Notes: a model not told the origin generated them from the letters alone. DNA of 64,000 bases from Enoplolaimus lenunculus (GCA_030248215.1 JASANG010000662.1:124001-188000), one strand, 5' to 3'. Counted from the first letter of the stretch, positions 23,451-37,684 are shown. Translations and numbers: made by a program.

Positions 23451-26400
23451 TGTTTTTATCACTCGCGTTTCGGTCCAAGAGCACGAAATTGCAAAAACCC
23501 TTGTGATTGGGTGGATAGGTCCCCGGGAAACGCAGAGTCTCCGCTTCCGATGCGACAGGGATCGGAGTCCACACGATAACTGTCGCGGTTCCAGAAATAG
23601 GTAAATGTCTTGCCGATACCGGAAGTGCCAAATGTTTTTTTGTCAAGATCTTTTGAACAAAAATCTAGTAAACCTGCTAGAGAAAACAGACCTGTTTTTT
23701 ATGCTGCAAACGGGTCGTTGGTGTCAACTTTTGGAACAAAGACATTGCATTTTTGTATTCCTCAGCTTGGGCGACGATAATCTTGGGAGTTCATTATCGG
23801 TCAAGTTTCTCAGCCAATCTTAGGATTCGACTTTTTGAGCGAAAACAGTTTGGCTGTAGACTGTAAAAATTCTCGTTTGATTGGGGTGTCCAGCGTTGTT
23901 GAGTCGGAGGGGAGTCCCGGGAAGAGTCGACCTTCGGTTAGTTGTGTGCTTGGGACGAGTAGCAGTTCAACTGTGGCGGGCAGTTCAACGGGGAACTCCG
24001 CAAGATGTTACGTGAGTTTTCGATACTTTTTGAGAAACCATCCTCGAGAACTAAGGTTCAGCATAACACCATGCATCGAATTGAAACTAGGGGACAACCA
24101 GTTTTCGCTAAACCTCACAGGATATTGGGACCGAAACTGGAAATTGCAAAAAAGTCGTTCGAAGAACTCGAAAAGCAAGGTGTTGTATATCGAGGTGATT
24201 CCCCTTGGTCCTCTCCTCTTCACATGGCTCCAAAAGCTGATAGTATGGTACCATGGCGCCCATGCGGTGACTACCGCCAGCTGAACAGCGTACCATTCCA
24301 GATCGCTACCCCATGCCGAATATTGGAGATTTGACTAACCGCCTTGGGAACTGCCGGGTTTTTTCGAAGGTTGACCTGGTTTCTGCCTATCACTCGATGC
24401 CGGTAGCAGAAGAAGACCAGTTGAAAACTGCTATTACCACTCCATTTGGTCTTTTTATCTTTGGGCGCATGCCATTTGGTCTTCGTAATGCAGCACAAAC
24501 ATTTCAGCGGTTGATAGATTCCGTCTTGCGCGATTTTCCTTTTGCGATGGCATATTTAGACGACATTATTATCGCGAGTGAAAGCATTACACAACACATG
24601 GATCATTTGAGAAGTTTTTGAATGTTTGAGAACAAATGGTCTAAGATTGAAAATCTGCAAATGCGAATTTTTGGTAAAAAACAACTTTTATTGGCTTTGA
24701 AATCTCTCGCGATGGGTTCAGGCCTATTGCGGAAAAAATTGACACAATTTGTAACTTTGAGAGACCTACAACAGTTGGAGGTTTGAGGCGCTTCATAGGA
24801 ATGGCAGGTTTTTACCATCGGTTCATTCCTAAGTTTTCTGAAATCGCAGCAGCCTTAACTGATATGACACGCAATGTCAAGCACACGTCCAAGCAAATTC
24901 TAGTTTGGAATAGTAAAGCGGAAAAATCGTTTTCTGATTTGAAATTAGCATTAAACAATTGTTGCACATTGTTCTTTCCTGTTGAAAATGATGTGCTGGA
25001 AATTACGACAGATGCATCTAATATTGCGGTAGGGGCTGTTTTACATCAAGTGGTAAATGGGCAATGGCGACCATTGTCGTTTTTCTCTCGGAAACTTTCA
25101 GATGCGGAGAAAAAGAAATCTACGTTTGATTGGGAACTGCTGGCCATTTATGCTGCACTCAAGCACTTCAACTGGCTGCTAGGTGTAGAATTCACTGTTC
25201 GTACGGATTACAAGCCGTTGATTCACGCGTTGGGAATGAAAAAAGCAACTCCGCAGCAAGCACGTTGGCTCTCCTATATTTCTGAATATAATTGCACCAT
25301 TGAACATGTTTCAGGGTGCGACAATATAGTCGCCGACGCTTTGTCACGTTCATCTTGTTCCGCCGTCAGCTCGACATGCGACGAGGACATGGCGACTGCT
25401 CAGCAACTGGACATTTCTCTACAGCGTTTTTTTGAATCCACTTCCTTGCCACTCAAAAGGTTCATGGTAAACGGGAAAACATTAGTTTGCGACGCTACGA
25501 CTCCGTTAGCTAGAGTGTATGGTCCGACCTCGTTACGACGTAGAATTTTTCTTCAGCATCACAACATTGCTCACACAGGTCCGAAGTCAACGCTGCGAAA
25601 TTTAGCGCAACGTTTTGTCTGGCCCAGAATGAACAAGGAAGTTAGGTTTTGGTGTAAATCTTGTCAAGCCTGTCAAGCCAGCAAAGTCGGTAGACATACG
25701 AGGAGTCCAATTGGAAGCATCCCGATTTCTGCAAGGTTGCATTCTGTACATATTGATATCGTTGGTCCACTACCTTCTTCCAATGGTTGTTCGTATATTC
25801 TAACCATTATAGATAGGTTTACTCGATAGCCAGAGGCCATTCCGATGCCTGATATGTCAGCCGCGTCTGTTGTCCATGCTTTTATTAATACTTAGGTTAG
25901 CCGCTTTGGCGTACCTCGTATTCTAATTTCAGATCGTGGGGCGCAGTTCGAGTCTGCAATTAGGTCTGAATTGATGCGACAGCTTGGAGTTACGCGGAAG
26001 CGCACTACGGCATATCACCCGGCTTGTAACGGCACTGTGGAACGTTTCCACGGGGTACTAAAGTCTGCGTTGCCGGCGAAGTGTGATTCGACCAAATGGA
26101 CTACTCATTTACCTCTTATTCTTTTAGGTCTTCGCTGTGCGATCAACGAGGATGGCGTCTGTCCGGCACAGATTTTATACGGTGCAACGCTTGATTTACC
26201 GGGGTATTTTTTTCTGCAAATACACCTGAATGCCCTGAAATTTCAAATTATTTTTTGGGATGTTTTTTCTCTGGGGTCAAAAAGTTTTCAGAGCCAATAC
26301 GGACTCACAACGCGGTGTGTTATGTGCCCAAGGACTTGCGCACATGCAAATATGTATGGATCAAGGATGCGGCGCCTCGCAATAACCTGGAACCACGCTA

Positions 26401-27017
26401 CACGGGTCCGCACAAAATCATCAGCCGTGATGATAAAACTATTACCGTTGATCAGCGCGGAATTCAAAACCGCATCTCGGTTGATCGTGCCAAACCCGCG
26501 TTTCTCGAGACGTGCAATTGCCCAGAACAGGAATCAACAGAGTTACCCAATGACAGTAGAATTAAAAAGAGTTCGGAACAGAAATCCTGTTTAAAGCCGC
26601 ACATTAGCAATTACACCCTTTTTGACCCTATGACTCTTCCGATAGAACGGGTCGTTACGGCAAAAGTTAGAAATTACGTGCCCTGGCCAGCGAAAATAGT
26701 AGATACTAGGGGTACGCCGCTTGAGAGTCTTAAACAGCCACCAAACACACGCGCAGTTCAATTTTTCCACACAGAGCAATTTGCGTTCGTTTCGGGTTTT
26801 GATATATCACACTTTACTTTTTCCGTGCGTACAAATAAACAGGCATTACGCTCAGCCCTGCGGTTAGCGGAAGACGCAATTGACGGCGATAAATCTGCAC
26901 TTGAGCACATCGTTCGAGATTTGTTATCAGCTACTAGTGTAATTAAACGAGTTAATTTAACTTAGGCAGACGTATCACTTCTGGAAAAATAAGCTCCGCT
27001 TCTTACGGCGGGGGTAG

Positions 27018-27285
27018 TGTAGCGCCAATTTGCGAAACGTTTGGCTACAGCTCGAATTTGCATAATCCTAGCTTTTTAACTACTTTGAATATTGGGCGCA
27101 TTTTGGGTAGGTGTTTGACAGGCTATAACTGTGGTTCGGAGGAAAAAGCAGTTAGTAGTAGCATAGCTATGGCGTGATATTTTGGCTGGTTATTAAGGAT
27201 TACATAAGTATGTTTGTGTTTACTATATGATGGCCTATTGAGGTGTATTTGCGTTATCCATAAAATGTAATATGTTTTCCGTCCT
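27018..27285 (+). repeat. 3' LTR of the Ty3 fossil
   Basis: Same length and almost the same sequence as the 5' LTR; preceded by a purine-rich GGCGGGGGTAG tract that fits a polypurine tract. Confidence 0.9.
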
Positions 27286-27359
27286 GTGGATTATTATCTC
27301 CGTTACCGCGTGTGGCATAGGAATGTGCGATTTCAGAAAGGGGTAACAAATGGCCGGTT

Positions 27360-27425
27360 GGAGGAATGTTTGATATCGGATAGCTCAGGAATGTTTGATT
27401 TCGGGTAGCTCAGGGATGTTTTGGG
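27360..27425 (+). repeat. Short tandem repeat, about 32-bp unit
   Basis: GGAATGTTTGAT, then TCGG(G/A)TAGCTCA, two full copies and a partial one. Confidence 0.8.
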
Positions 27426-27627
27426 ATCAGGTTAAGCCAGTCCCGGTTGTCAAGCGAAGGGTGTGACTTATTTTTCTGGTTTGGCTGCCGCTTAACAGGA
27501 AAACTTGGAAAAAAGTTCGGGGGTGGAGTGGTTTGCACAAGAACATAACGAACTCCGAACCGAGAAATGTAGAAATGTTAATTCCGGAACCTGAAGTAGA
27601 GACCCACACCATTCAATGCAACTCATT

Positions 27628-28310
27628 GAGCTTAGCAAGAAAACTGCCCTAACTCGGGGTCTCCAACATTCTGGTCAAGTATTACGGACTTTTTATGTTT
27701 TCGAAATAATATGTGAATTTTACAGATTCTGAGGTGACAAAACGCCAAAATATTAATTTTTAGATATACCCATAGGACCTATGCCATTTGATAGAGCTCG
27801 GTGTACTGCGCAATAAAATTACCCTGACCATGGGTCTTAGACCACTCCTTCAAAATTCATGACCGTTCAAAGTTGTCGAAATTTTACATAACATTTTACG
27901 GCTCTCAGGAGCTCATCGATCTGAGCAAGAAAACCACCCTGACTCTGGGTATGCGGCCCCTATTCAAGAGTTATAGGGTTTTTAAGTTTGTGAAATGTTA
28001 CGTGCAAGCTTTACGGATCCGAGGGCGAAAAATTGCCAAAATGCTAAATTTGAGATCGAGCCTAGAGACCGGCATCATACCAAGTGTTCGCCGAGCTGAG
28101 TAAGAAAAGCACCCTGACAAGCGGTCCAGCTACCCGTTCAAAAGTTATGAGCCCTCTAAGTTTTCGGAATTTTGCATGTAAAATTTTTTACGGATCTGAG
28201 GTCGGAAAATGCCAAAATGTGAAGTTTGGAAACGGGCTGTGAGACCGGTATCACTCGACGCAGCTTTTCGCGCTGAGAAAGAAAACTACCCTGACCGGCG
28301 ATCTGAGATT
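27628..28310 (+). repeat. Diverged tandem satellite, about 178-bp unit
   Basis: Four to five units sharing GAGCAAGAAAACCACCCTGAC near their start, AAAAGTTATGAG.CC in the middle and TTTTACGGATCTGAGG..AAAATGCCAAAAT near the end. Units differ by about a quarter, so it is old. Confidence 0.8.
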
Positions 28311-28319
28311 AATCATTAA

Positions 28320-30752
28320 CAAGTTAGCTTTGCCGGGTATGAAAAACATTAGATGCCCACCACTAGTTGTTACACATTCATCAGTAAACAATTTTTCTGC
28401 CTCCTTCCATAAATCCTCTTGCCCTCCCCACGACAAATTCCTGGCAGCAGTTGCGAGTAAAGTTTTAGTCCCTTTTAGCAGACTCGGCACAAGTAACGCA
28501 GCATAAACTACCTAAACACTAATTTGTTAAACGAGACCCTCTAAACAAACTATGGACAAGATGTATGCTGGTAGATCAACATTAAAATTTGCTAGCTGTT
28601 TGCATACCCTGGCTGTATGGTCAGATTAGTTGTACGGACAATGTACTTGCTTTTTCGATTATAATACATACGCAATCTTTATTTAATAAGTCATCATTGC
28701 GTAAAGATCAGTGGAAACAAAAAGTATCAACATGCTCAGATTTTAGACTATTTTTCTTATGCGAAGGCTTAGGCCTAGAAATATGCTTAATCTACAGTTA
28801 CTGCACTAATTCTACATTAACCAACTCCGGAATGAATCTCGAAGTTAGTTTATGTACCATCAATTCTCAATTCTAAATACATGAAGGCGTGCGTCCTAAA
28901 TCTATGCAGTACAGTGCATTTTAGACACATATGTAGGTTCAACAAATTATATATTTAGGAATATCAAAACAATGCAGTTAAGTTAAACCAACTTCTGTGC
29001 AATAAAACCACAGCTGGATTGCTATAGCATAACAGCAGGAAATATAACAAAAAACCAAACTAATATAATCAGTCCAAATCATATAGAAATACGAATTTAC
29101 TGCGCATGAATAATAATCGTGATAAACAAATAATCCAGTTTCAAACATTACACAATAAATTTATTTGCACATTGAAATTTGCTCGAAACAAGCGCACACA
29201 AAGTGAACAAACTTAAGTGTTAAAATCGTTAAAAATGACTGCATATTCGGTACTTTTTAACCATTATGTAGTATAAAAATGTATGTTCAAGTACACCGGA
29301 ACGAAATAAGCGCATAGATCAGAATCGTTATCAATTGTAGCAAAAAATTTAGTGCTTTACTTATTTTGAAGCAGGTAGCAAAAACGTATTGCATAAGCAC
29401 CAGAGTGGGACTTTACCCGCGGGTAAACGCGGGTCGGGAACATTTTAGTCACGGACTTCTGGTAAGTTGCTTTGCGGTGCTTTATTTAGTTGGGTTTGAA
29501 ATTTTGTGGTCTCAAGTAAACTTTCATGCGTAAAATTCAATGACGCTATAACGTAATAGTTCATTAAAGTGCAAATCACCTACAATCTTAAAAACATCAA
29601 ACTAGCTTCAGGCGCGGGTGAAACTTGGGTCGCGGGTACATCTTTTCTGGGCGTGTATACCCGCGGGTAAAAAACAAAACTTATTTGCGTGGGTAAAGCA
29701 CGAGTCGAGTAAAAATCCTTACCCACATACCTTTCTGATAAGCACTCCTGAATTTGATCGAACCGAGTACTAGTAAACCTAAACATTAAAACGTTAGTAC
29801 AAAGCAAACTGATGTCGTCGTAAATGCAAACTGATGTCGTCGTAAATGTTAGCAACTGTAAACCTATAACTTGGTCACACGCAGTATATTGTATAAGGCA
29901 AATAAAAAGACAACCCAGCATCACAGCACCAGATACATCAAATGCCTTTGTTACAAGTTTTATTTTGTTGTCGTCAAGGCTTGTATTAAATGAGGGCCAA
30001 AAATTTCGAAATACAGTTTTTGCATGTCACAAGAACCCAAAGGCACATAAAACGGACGTCCCGGATTTAAAGGACATTATTACAAATTACAACTATAGAT
30101 ACGTTATCTGTTCACGCATAAGCCAAAATATCCATCATATAGTATTTACAATATTTTGAAACACAATGACTTTAAACGCGATCATTGGCATGCGACAAAT
30201 ACGCCAACTACGAAATCAGAAAAATTTTCAAAAGTTGCTTCGACTTTAAAACCAAAGAAATATCATATCTATTCCATGCTAAGTGTCTTTAAAATATGTT
30301 TGACGTAGAATCACCCAAAAACTAGTACTTCCTCATCATTTTTTTCCACAGTAAAATTGGCCCAAAAATGAAAACCTTATTTAAGATTGGTATAACATGT
30401 CCTTACTATGCGGATGGCTCATATTACAAGTTTTGGACATATTACAACGATGTCCACAATGCAGTGACCGCCAACATTCCGCCTTCTAGCTATTACAATG
30501 CACTCGATAACAATTCAACTTTTCTGCTAATAAAACACTGACATAGCCAATAAATTTTAAGTCAACATTACTCTGTAGACACAAAATATAATTAGACTTC
30601 ACAGCAATCGTCTTAATGTCAATTGTCATTAAATGAGTTCAGCACAGTTGTCCAGGTTTCAAAAACTGAGTAATTCGCGAATCCTTTTCCAGTATTTTTA
30701 CAATTATTGTTTCATGTCACAGCCAGGTTTAGCGTTTTGAAAGCTACATTGA
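28320..30752. other. Intergenic and probable spectraplakin 3' UTR, no gene seen
   Basis: Holds a TTAGGC fragment (28765-28800) and repeated ACCCGCGGGTA palindromes (29415-29700). The spectraplakin mRNA end must fall in here; minus-strand AATAAA words occur (for example near 29160 and 29950) but none can be chosen. Confidence 0.6.
29410..29720. repeat. Repeat with ACCCGCGGGT palindromes
   Basis: TTACCCGCGGGTAAACGCG at 29412 and TATACCCGCGGGTAAAAAAC at 29657 with GCGGGT/ACCCAC words between. Unknown family. Confidence 0.45.
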
Positions 30753-31003
30753 CTATTTGTTTCGATGGTGTTTCCGAGCAGAAGGAATTCGCGTCGGGCC
30801 ACCGAAAGAGTCCTTAGAATTGAGCGAAATGTCAGAAATGTCTGATCCAGCTCGTGACGGCGGGCGTGAATTGTTGCTGTGGCCGGAACAATCTGCACCT
30901 TCGGGTCGACATCCTGAACCAACGCTACTAAAGCCAAATCCAGAGCGGCCAGATGAACGCTGCTGCTGTTGCTGTGGCTGCTGACCGGACGGCAGTTGAC
31001 GAT
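30753..31003 (-). CDS. MACF1/DST: Spectraplakin terminal exon S44 with stop
   Basis: Gln-rich start ([17 protein letters not shown]), then [17 protein letters not shown] and [16 protein letters not shown] before TAG. Vertebrate tails have RAGSDxSDF and a KIPTPQRK-like end; RIPS resembles an SxIP-type EB1 site with the first Ser replaced by Thr-Arg order (inference). Confidence 0.88.
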
Positions 31004-34000
31004 CTAATACACAACAAAACTATCTAAACCATGGTGTCCCAATGAATTGTTTTGACGTGTCAGTTCAGTTACATAAGAAACATCTTGTTTAAATGTTATC
31101 AAGTTACGTTTAATGGAAAATGATTCAATTAATGTCTAATCCAACGCACAAAGAGAAGATTTTGAGTCACGACGGTAATACGTTCTCAGCTGAGAGCCAG
31201 GGGTTGGGATCCTAGCTTGAAACTAGATCACACGTGACACAAAATATTCATGTGAAAAAGGGTTAATTCAATATTTTGCAACCGCTTGAAAAACGCTGTG
31301 TTTCAGCAATAAATAATCACGGTGTTAAATACCTTTATGTTTCGTAGATAAGAGATCAGTGCACGATGGTCGCGACTCAGATGCCGTTATACAAGATGCC
31401 ACTTCTGATTCCGGCTTGTTCTCACAACCACCGCCGTTTATGCCAGATCTTCGAGCACTTTGTGAAGATACGCCTAAATTCAAAGTTCGGTTTAGCGGAA
31501 AACTTCGTTCGGTCTTTTGCCGAATCTGAAATATGTCAAAATTCAGAAATCAAACATAGGCGACGAAAGTGTGAGGAAGGGGGCACGTGCCCCCCAATGT
31601 TGCTCAAAGCTCACAATATCAAGCTGTCAAAACCTTTCCACCAACACAACCCAACCCGCTATTAAATTCGAACGTTTTAGACCAACCGCAAAATATACAA
31701 TACACCAGTATCGGTAAAAATATCGAAGCCTGGGTGTATTCTTTTAGTATAACATGCTAACACGTTATCAAATTTTCTTGCTCACTACGCTCACTTGTGT
31801 ACAATTTTCCGTAAGATAATTATCTAACCCAAAATGAAATATTTAAGAACGCTGATAAAAACAACTTTGGAGTAAGGTGTGCCGTGCGTTGTCTCCCCTG
31901 GTTGGAGCATATGAAGGTTGTATAAACTGTTACTTAAAATACGAGCTGTTCAGCCATTTTAGCAGAAAATGTCAAAAAAATTTCCCGTTGCGCGCGAAGT
32001 GTGATTCATTATAAAGATGGATTCAGTTTCTATGTTCACCACTTAGAGCCACCACCATGGAGTTTCCACCACCATGGAGTTTAAGGGGATATTCTACCCC
32101 TGTCTGCTCCGGAACTGTTGAGGTCCCCAAAGGCACAAAAACGATTAAACAAATGCTGATAACAAGCATTTATCCTAGTATCGTTGATACTTTACCAGTG
32201 AATGACATAAACGATTACATTATTTTAAGTGGTAATGAAAAGCGAAAAACGCTTTCGCGCAACTGTAGAGTTACAATGAATACTTGATTTTACTGGAGCA
32301 TTTGGTCTGTCAAATTTTTTTCGCAAAACAATGTGATTTTGGCAAAATAACGCTCTTTCGCATTCCACCATTTTAGATACCACTGTGCTCCCCCAATATT
32401 AATTTCCTTCCGGCTCCACTGCGCTCAAAAACGGTTACACATTCCAACATACTATATATTAATATTAATATTAGTCCAAAGTATGTATCATAAAACATAG
32501 AGAAATGCTTCTGGACAGTACCTTTGTGATCGGGCCAATAGACGTTGCAAGCGGGGTTGACGACATAGGATTTACGGCGTTTACGGAGCCGCGTAGAGGT
32601 GTATTACGAGACCGAAACGCTTGCATTGATTGCGACGCACCATCGGGCAGAATAAACTTTTCACGCAATTCAATGTTCGTTCGGCCTTTTGCTGAAAACC
32701 AATGCGTGTCCCACATTACATGTATTAATTTTAATTGCATGTTCTTTACATGCAGATGCTTGTACCTATGCATCCTTTTGAAGCTGCAGTGAACTATTTA
32801 CTCATTCATATTAGCTAATAAGCAAATCTATCTACAATTTCTCAACCAAACTCAAATAACTAGTAAGGGAGGCGCTATAGTTTTCAATAATTTAGATGTG
32901 GCGCGGTAACGGAGTCAGATAAATAATTTACACACCACGACAAGGATCATTTTTCACCAAAAATTCATCCAGAGCTTCCCATCCTCCACCGACTCGCACC
33001 ATTACAGTTGAACGCAGTATGCGAACCAGACGCAGTTTTTGACTATCACCAAACTGAACAACGAAAGTTTCAACATATTATTTCAGACTATACAATACTC
33101 CGATTTATATTAATTAAATATAAGCTAGACACAGTAAACGAATACATAACATTACAACTAACAGAATATTCTTGCATAATTCTACATAACTGCACAAAAG
33201 TAAGAATTTTAATCAAACATATACTATGGTACTGTATTATTTAAGTGGATCCAAACTAAAGCAAAAGCCGTTTGTTGTGAGCCCCTGATATTGGCGAGGA
33301 GTAGAGATAAAATGCAGCGCGAGCTGGTGCATTGTACCATGCAAGAAGAGGTCAGTTACATATTCTTCATAAAATAGGTATTATCCACTCTTGAGTTTAG
33401 TGTTATTAAAGGTTAAGCCACTAACATTATGTTACCTTATATCTCCCTTCACCAACATGCTTCGCAGAAAATTTTGAATTACACGTGCAACCAAGCATCT
33501 GTTTGTTAACTTCGTTACGAATTCGTTCATCGTCTGTCTGTGGATTCGTACGAGCCGGCTGAAAAATGAGTGATTTTTTATAACCCAACAATATAGGCAA
33601 AAATAATTGCCTCATACGTCCTTGCTGCTTACAAATTTGTGCCTGTTCTGGTTATCAATCATTTTGTTGCTAACCAAAATGAACTGAATAAAAAGGAGGA
33701 CTGTGTGAGTGTGCGCAGGGCGTCAAACGATAGGCAGCAGAAGATTCGTTGTACATACAATAGTGTTGTTAATAAAAGGGTGAGAACAAACTAGCCACAG
33801 AACAGAGAGTATACAATAATTTAATTTCTTAGGTTTCGTATAATACTTGGAAGACTATAGCGCTGCGCTTACATCTCGATCTGATCGTAGCGCTGCAATA
33901 AACTCTCTGTAATCGATGTACCCATCTTTGTTTTTGTCAAAGATATCAGCAACTGCATTCATCTCAAGCCGGTTTGTAGGGAATTCTAGAACAAACGCAA

Positions 34001-37000
34001 TATATAGAGCATATTCCTGGAACTTCGTACGGTTACTGTTTAACCCTGTCAAACAAATTTAGCCAGCCACCTCAACGTTAAGCACGGTAGCAAAAAGTTT
34101 GTTTCAAAGCACTTTCAATGTTGCACATTGTTACATTTACAATATGCGCTATTAGTTAATCAAATAAATAGAAAAAACAACGATCAAAATGATGTTCAAA
34201 CTGCTGCCACGCAATAAGTTCGCTTTGGACTTTTTGATAGTATATTTTAATAATCAATGACTAACTCGACTTTAAAATGCCGTCGACAAATTCAGCGCGT
34301 GTGACTCGACCGTCACCATCCTTGTCTTGTCTTCTAAAAAAGTCCATCACGCGCGACTTTTTGTCGTTCATCCACCCCATATAACGTATTCGCCAGTCTT
34401 CAAACTTGAAATGTTTTACTTTTTCCATCTACAAATATACTTCAAAAATCTAGTATAAAAGGTATTCAAATCTTGTAAATTTAAGGTTTAAATAACATTT
34501 CAATACATGGTTATGTTCTTAGAAAATAATGTTCAACTGGATATTTTAGCATAAGAGGATGCTTTAGAAGTTTTCGGATGTTCGAAAGTATTCTCTATAG
34601 ATGGCATATAAAATTAAGTTGAACAGGCGTGACACCAGAAGTCCAAAACACTGCTAAATAAAATGTATTAAGAACTACAAGGTACTCTCGTCACTAACTT
34701 CTTCAAGCAAATTAACCATATCGTCTAGTTTCCGTTGCCGTTCAGCTGATAGAAGCCAAATTTGGCGCCATTTGTCAGAAACTTGCCGGACTTTTGGAAT
34801 GACTTTCGATCTTTCAATTGTCACTGGTTGCTGAACAGACGGTTTTCTGAAACGAGTGAAATTTAAATGTTCAGAGTTGCAATGTGCAAACATCGTTAAA
34901 ATATATATGATCGACAGTCACAAAACAGTGCATGTTAGTTTTTCTCAGTAATAATATAAACATCTAACCTCAAATAATCAATGAGCTACCATGCCACACT
35001 AGTAGTAAAATAAGCTGTTTTGACTTGTACAAATCTTTTTACCCGTTTTTGCTTCCTTGGCTAGAAGACTGGTATTTTAGTGCAGCAGAAGCCGCTTCTG
35101 CAGCTTCTTGCCGCCGCTTGGCTTTTGTGATTCTGTCAATTTCAGATTGTCTTGATCTCAGCTCTGATTGAAACGTGTCGTGGTCATCAAGCAACCTACA
35201 AAAAACAAAATAAAACGTAAAGTAAATGTACATTAAGCTAAGCTGAACTTAACAAAAAGAAGTAATGGCTGAAACGCAACACATTTTGAACAGCAACAAG
35301 TAATATATTCTGCTTCAAAATTTCGAAATAGTTTTTGGGATCTAAGGCCTACGTTGAATTCACGTAGTTGCAAACTACTGGGATAACGAACACAAGCTGT
35401 AAGTTTTAAATACATTAAATTCCGGAAAAGAATTCAATGCACTCAAACAAATATGTTCCTAAATTACTTAAATTAGCCCTTATGTTCAGATACTTTTTGA
35501 CAACGTCCATGTCCTCAACAATAGGTTCACGGTCAACGGCTTCCAATGTATCTTCCTTAATGCTCAGCCATGAGATGAGATCGCTAAGCAGAGCATCTTG
35601 ATCTTTCAATGTTTGCAACTGTTGCTCGCTGCGCTCATAGCGCTCAACACACCATGTCGAAACCTTAACATTAAACGCAATTTTCATGATTAGCCTGTTC
35701 AAAAGAGAACATTGATCGCAATCCAACAATTCAATAGGCAAGATTGTGCTAAAACCAGACCTTACATGGTTAACGAGAATTCTATTTTGCATAATTAAAA
35801 AAAGATTTCAGAAAATCATGATACTGTTTACCTCTTCCCATCGCGAATTTAAAATTTTGATCCAATGGGTCATTGGCTGTTTAGCACGTTCGTGTGATTT
35901 TTCCAAAATTTCTTCGCCGTTTGCCACGACCGAGTTGAACTGTGGTTTTTGCGTTTCGAATTCAGCTTTGTACGCCTGAATATTTTAAGTAAAGTCACAC
36001 CATAAAAACTATAGTGAAACGAGATGCCAACGTAAACTGCTTCACACTTCTTGAACTATTTCAAAGCAATACAGTAGTAAGAATAGCCAAAAACAAAAAC
36101 GTGGCATGGGGAGACTCAAAAATGTGAAAATTTAATCATTATTGCAAAAAAACCCGTAAAAATTTAACCTGAATGTTATGTTGAACATACAACTATTCCA
36201 GTACCTGAAGCTGTTCGATTTGTGTTTGTAGCACATCTTGGTCATTCGGCAACGGACCGCTAGATTTGAGCCGATTTTCCATATCAGCAAGCCATTCTAA
36301 TACGCTGTTTGCCTCGCGGTGGAATTTTTCCGCCTGAAATTTGAAGATGAAAATTATAAACCAATAAATTTTCTTCATGATCTAAAATGAAACTTTAACA
36401 TTCCAGGCGTCGAGTTTTGTAACGCATAAATTTGAAGCAATAAACATAAACACAACATCCGATTCATGGACACACCGGAGTTGGAAAAAACGCGAGGCTC
36501 GCGAGTGGCATTCAGCTGTTGATGCTGAAAAGATGACAACAGTGAACAATGAGAATGAACAGATAAGCAATATATGGTACGGTTTTCGCTATATTAGTGC
36601 AATACTTACTTGGACTAAAGCTTCGCTAAGCCGTTCGGACATGCGCACAGCAAGCGCATTAACTACTTCCCAATTTGCATTCAAAGCATCGATTTGACAT
36701 TGAATTTCTGCAGCGCTGCCAGCGTCGCTCGCAGCTAAAAGTTCGGATGACGCATTGCGAACTGTTTCTACATTTAAATGACGACCTTTAAGCTCAACCG
36801 CTAGGTTCTGAAGTGGAAAAAATAAAAATCACAAAAAGTTACGTTCATGACAAAACAATTTTACTGTAAGTAAATAACTGCGATCACAACTGGATAGAGA
36901 ATAAGCATTGCTCAAGGTTGGGTACTGTGGGTGGCGGTGAAGAGGACCCCCACTCGGCGAAAGCCCCTGAACTCGATTTATCTCCCACGGTTCAAAACCC

Positions 37001-37561
37001 ACGGTCGGGATTCCCACCTCCCGGTTCAGCATTTTTAAACCTTAAAATAATACCTTTTTAGCGCATCAAATACACGTTTTCTTATTTTACAGCTGTAAGT
37101 TAATGTATCTGTAAAATACATTATCGCGACCTCGCCTCAGCGAGGGCGTATTCAGATGATTGTTCGCTTAAATTTTAATTTGCATATGCACGTTATATAC
37201 TATTGCTGCAAAACCCAATAGCTATTTCATAACAGAAGATTATCCAATCGAAGTTTGCTAAAGTATAAACAAAAAGGTAATATTCAATACACGTAATGTT
37301 CTACATGCATGGATAGCTAACAGGCAACGGTTAGTATACAAAGATGTTCGGGATTCTAAGCTATCGATTAAAGATGGGTTAAAAGTCTTTAGGTTAAACA
37401 GATAAGCAAATACACTATTTTGACAAAAAAAACATAAAAACTAAGTTCTTTAAAGGTGCATGTCGGTTGTTTAACAGCTACGCGGCGTATAATTACAAAA
37501 ATCATAAGTTGGATAGACAATACTAGGCTTCTAGACAAAACACTACAAAACCTAATAAAAC

Positions 37562-37648
<87 letters not shown>

Positions 37649-37652
37649 CAAC

Positions 37653-37684
<32 letters not shown>

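Larger units (their letters stand above)
23183..27285 (+). mobile_element. Ty3/gypsy LTR retrotransposon fossil, CsRn1-like
   Basis: Two 268-base LTRs (23183-23450 and 27018-27285, both TGTAGCGCC...TTCCGTCCT) with about two differences, so a recent insertion. Parts in order on the plus strand: aspartic protease (LADTGS, about 23610), reverse transcriptase (VFSKVDLVSAY, YLDD motif about 24550), RNase H (TTDASN about 25010), integrase with its His/Cys zinc region (about 25555-25665) and core (DIVGPLPSS, DRFTR), and a C-terminal chromatin- or DNA-binding-type region to about 26960. Almost no room for gag between the 5' LTR and protease, so gag is missing. The pol frame is broken in a few places. 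The HIDIVGPLPSS..DRFTR style points to the CsRn1 branch (inference). Target duplication is not clear. Confidence 0.93.

Noticed and set aside
30757-30984. Plus-strand frame of 75 codons
   Set aside because: Antisense shadow of the last spectraplakin exon.
32040-32130. Minus-strand open stretch near 32.1 kb as the missing tail exon
   Set aside because: Open but without convincing splice borders in the needed phase.
36900-37030. CCCACGGTTCAAAACCC as a tRNA B box or SINE
   Set aside because: No matching A box at usual distance; too weak to annotate.
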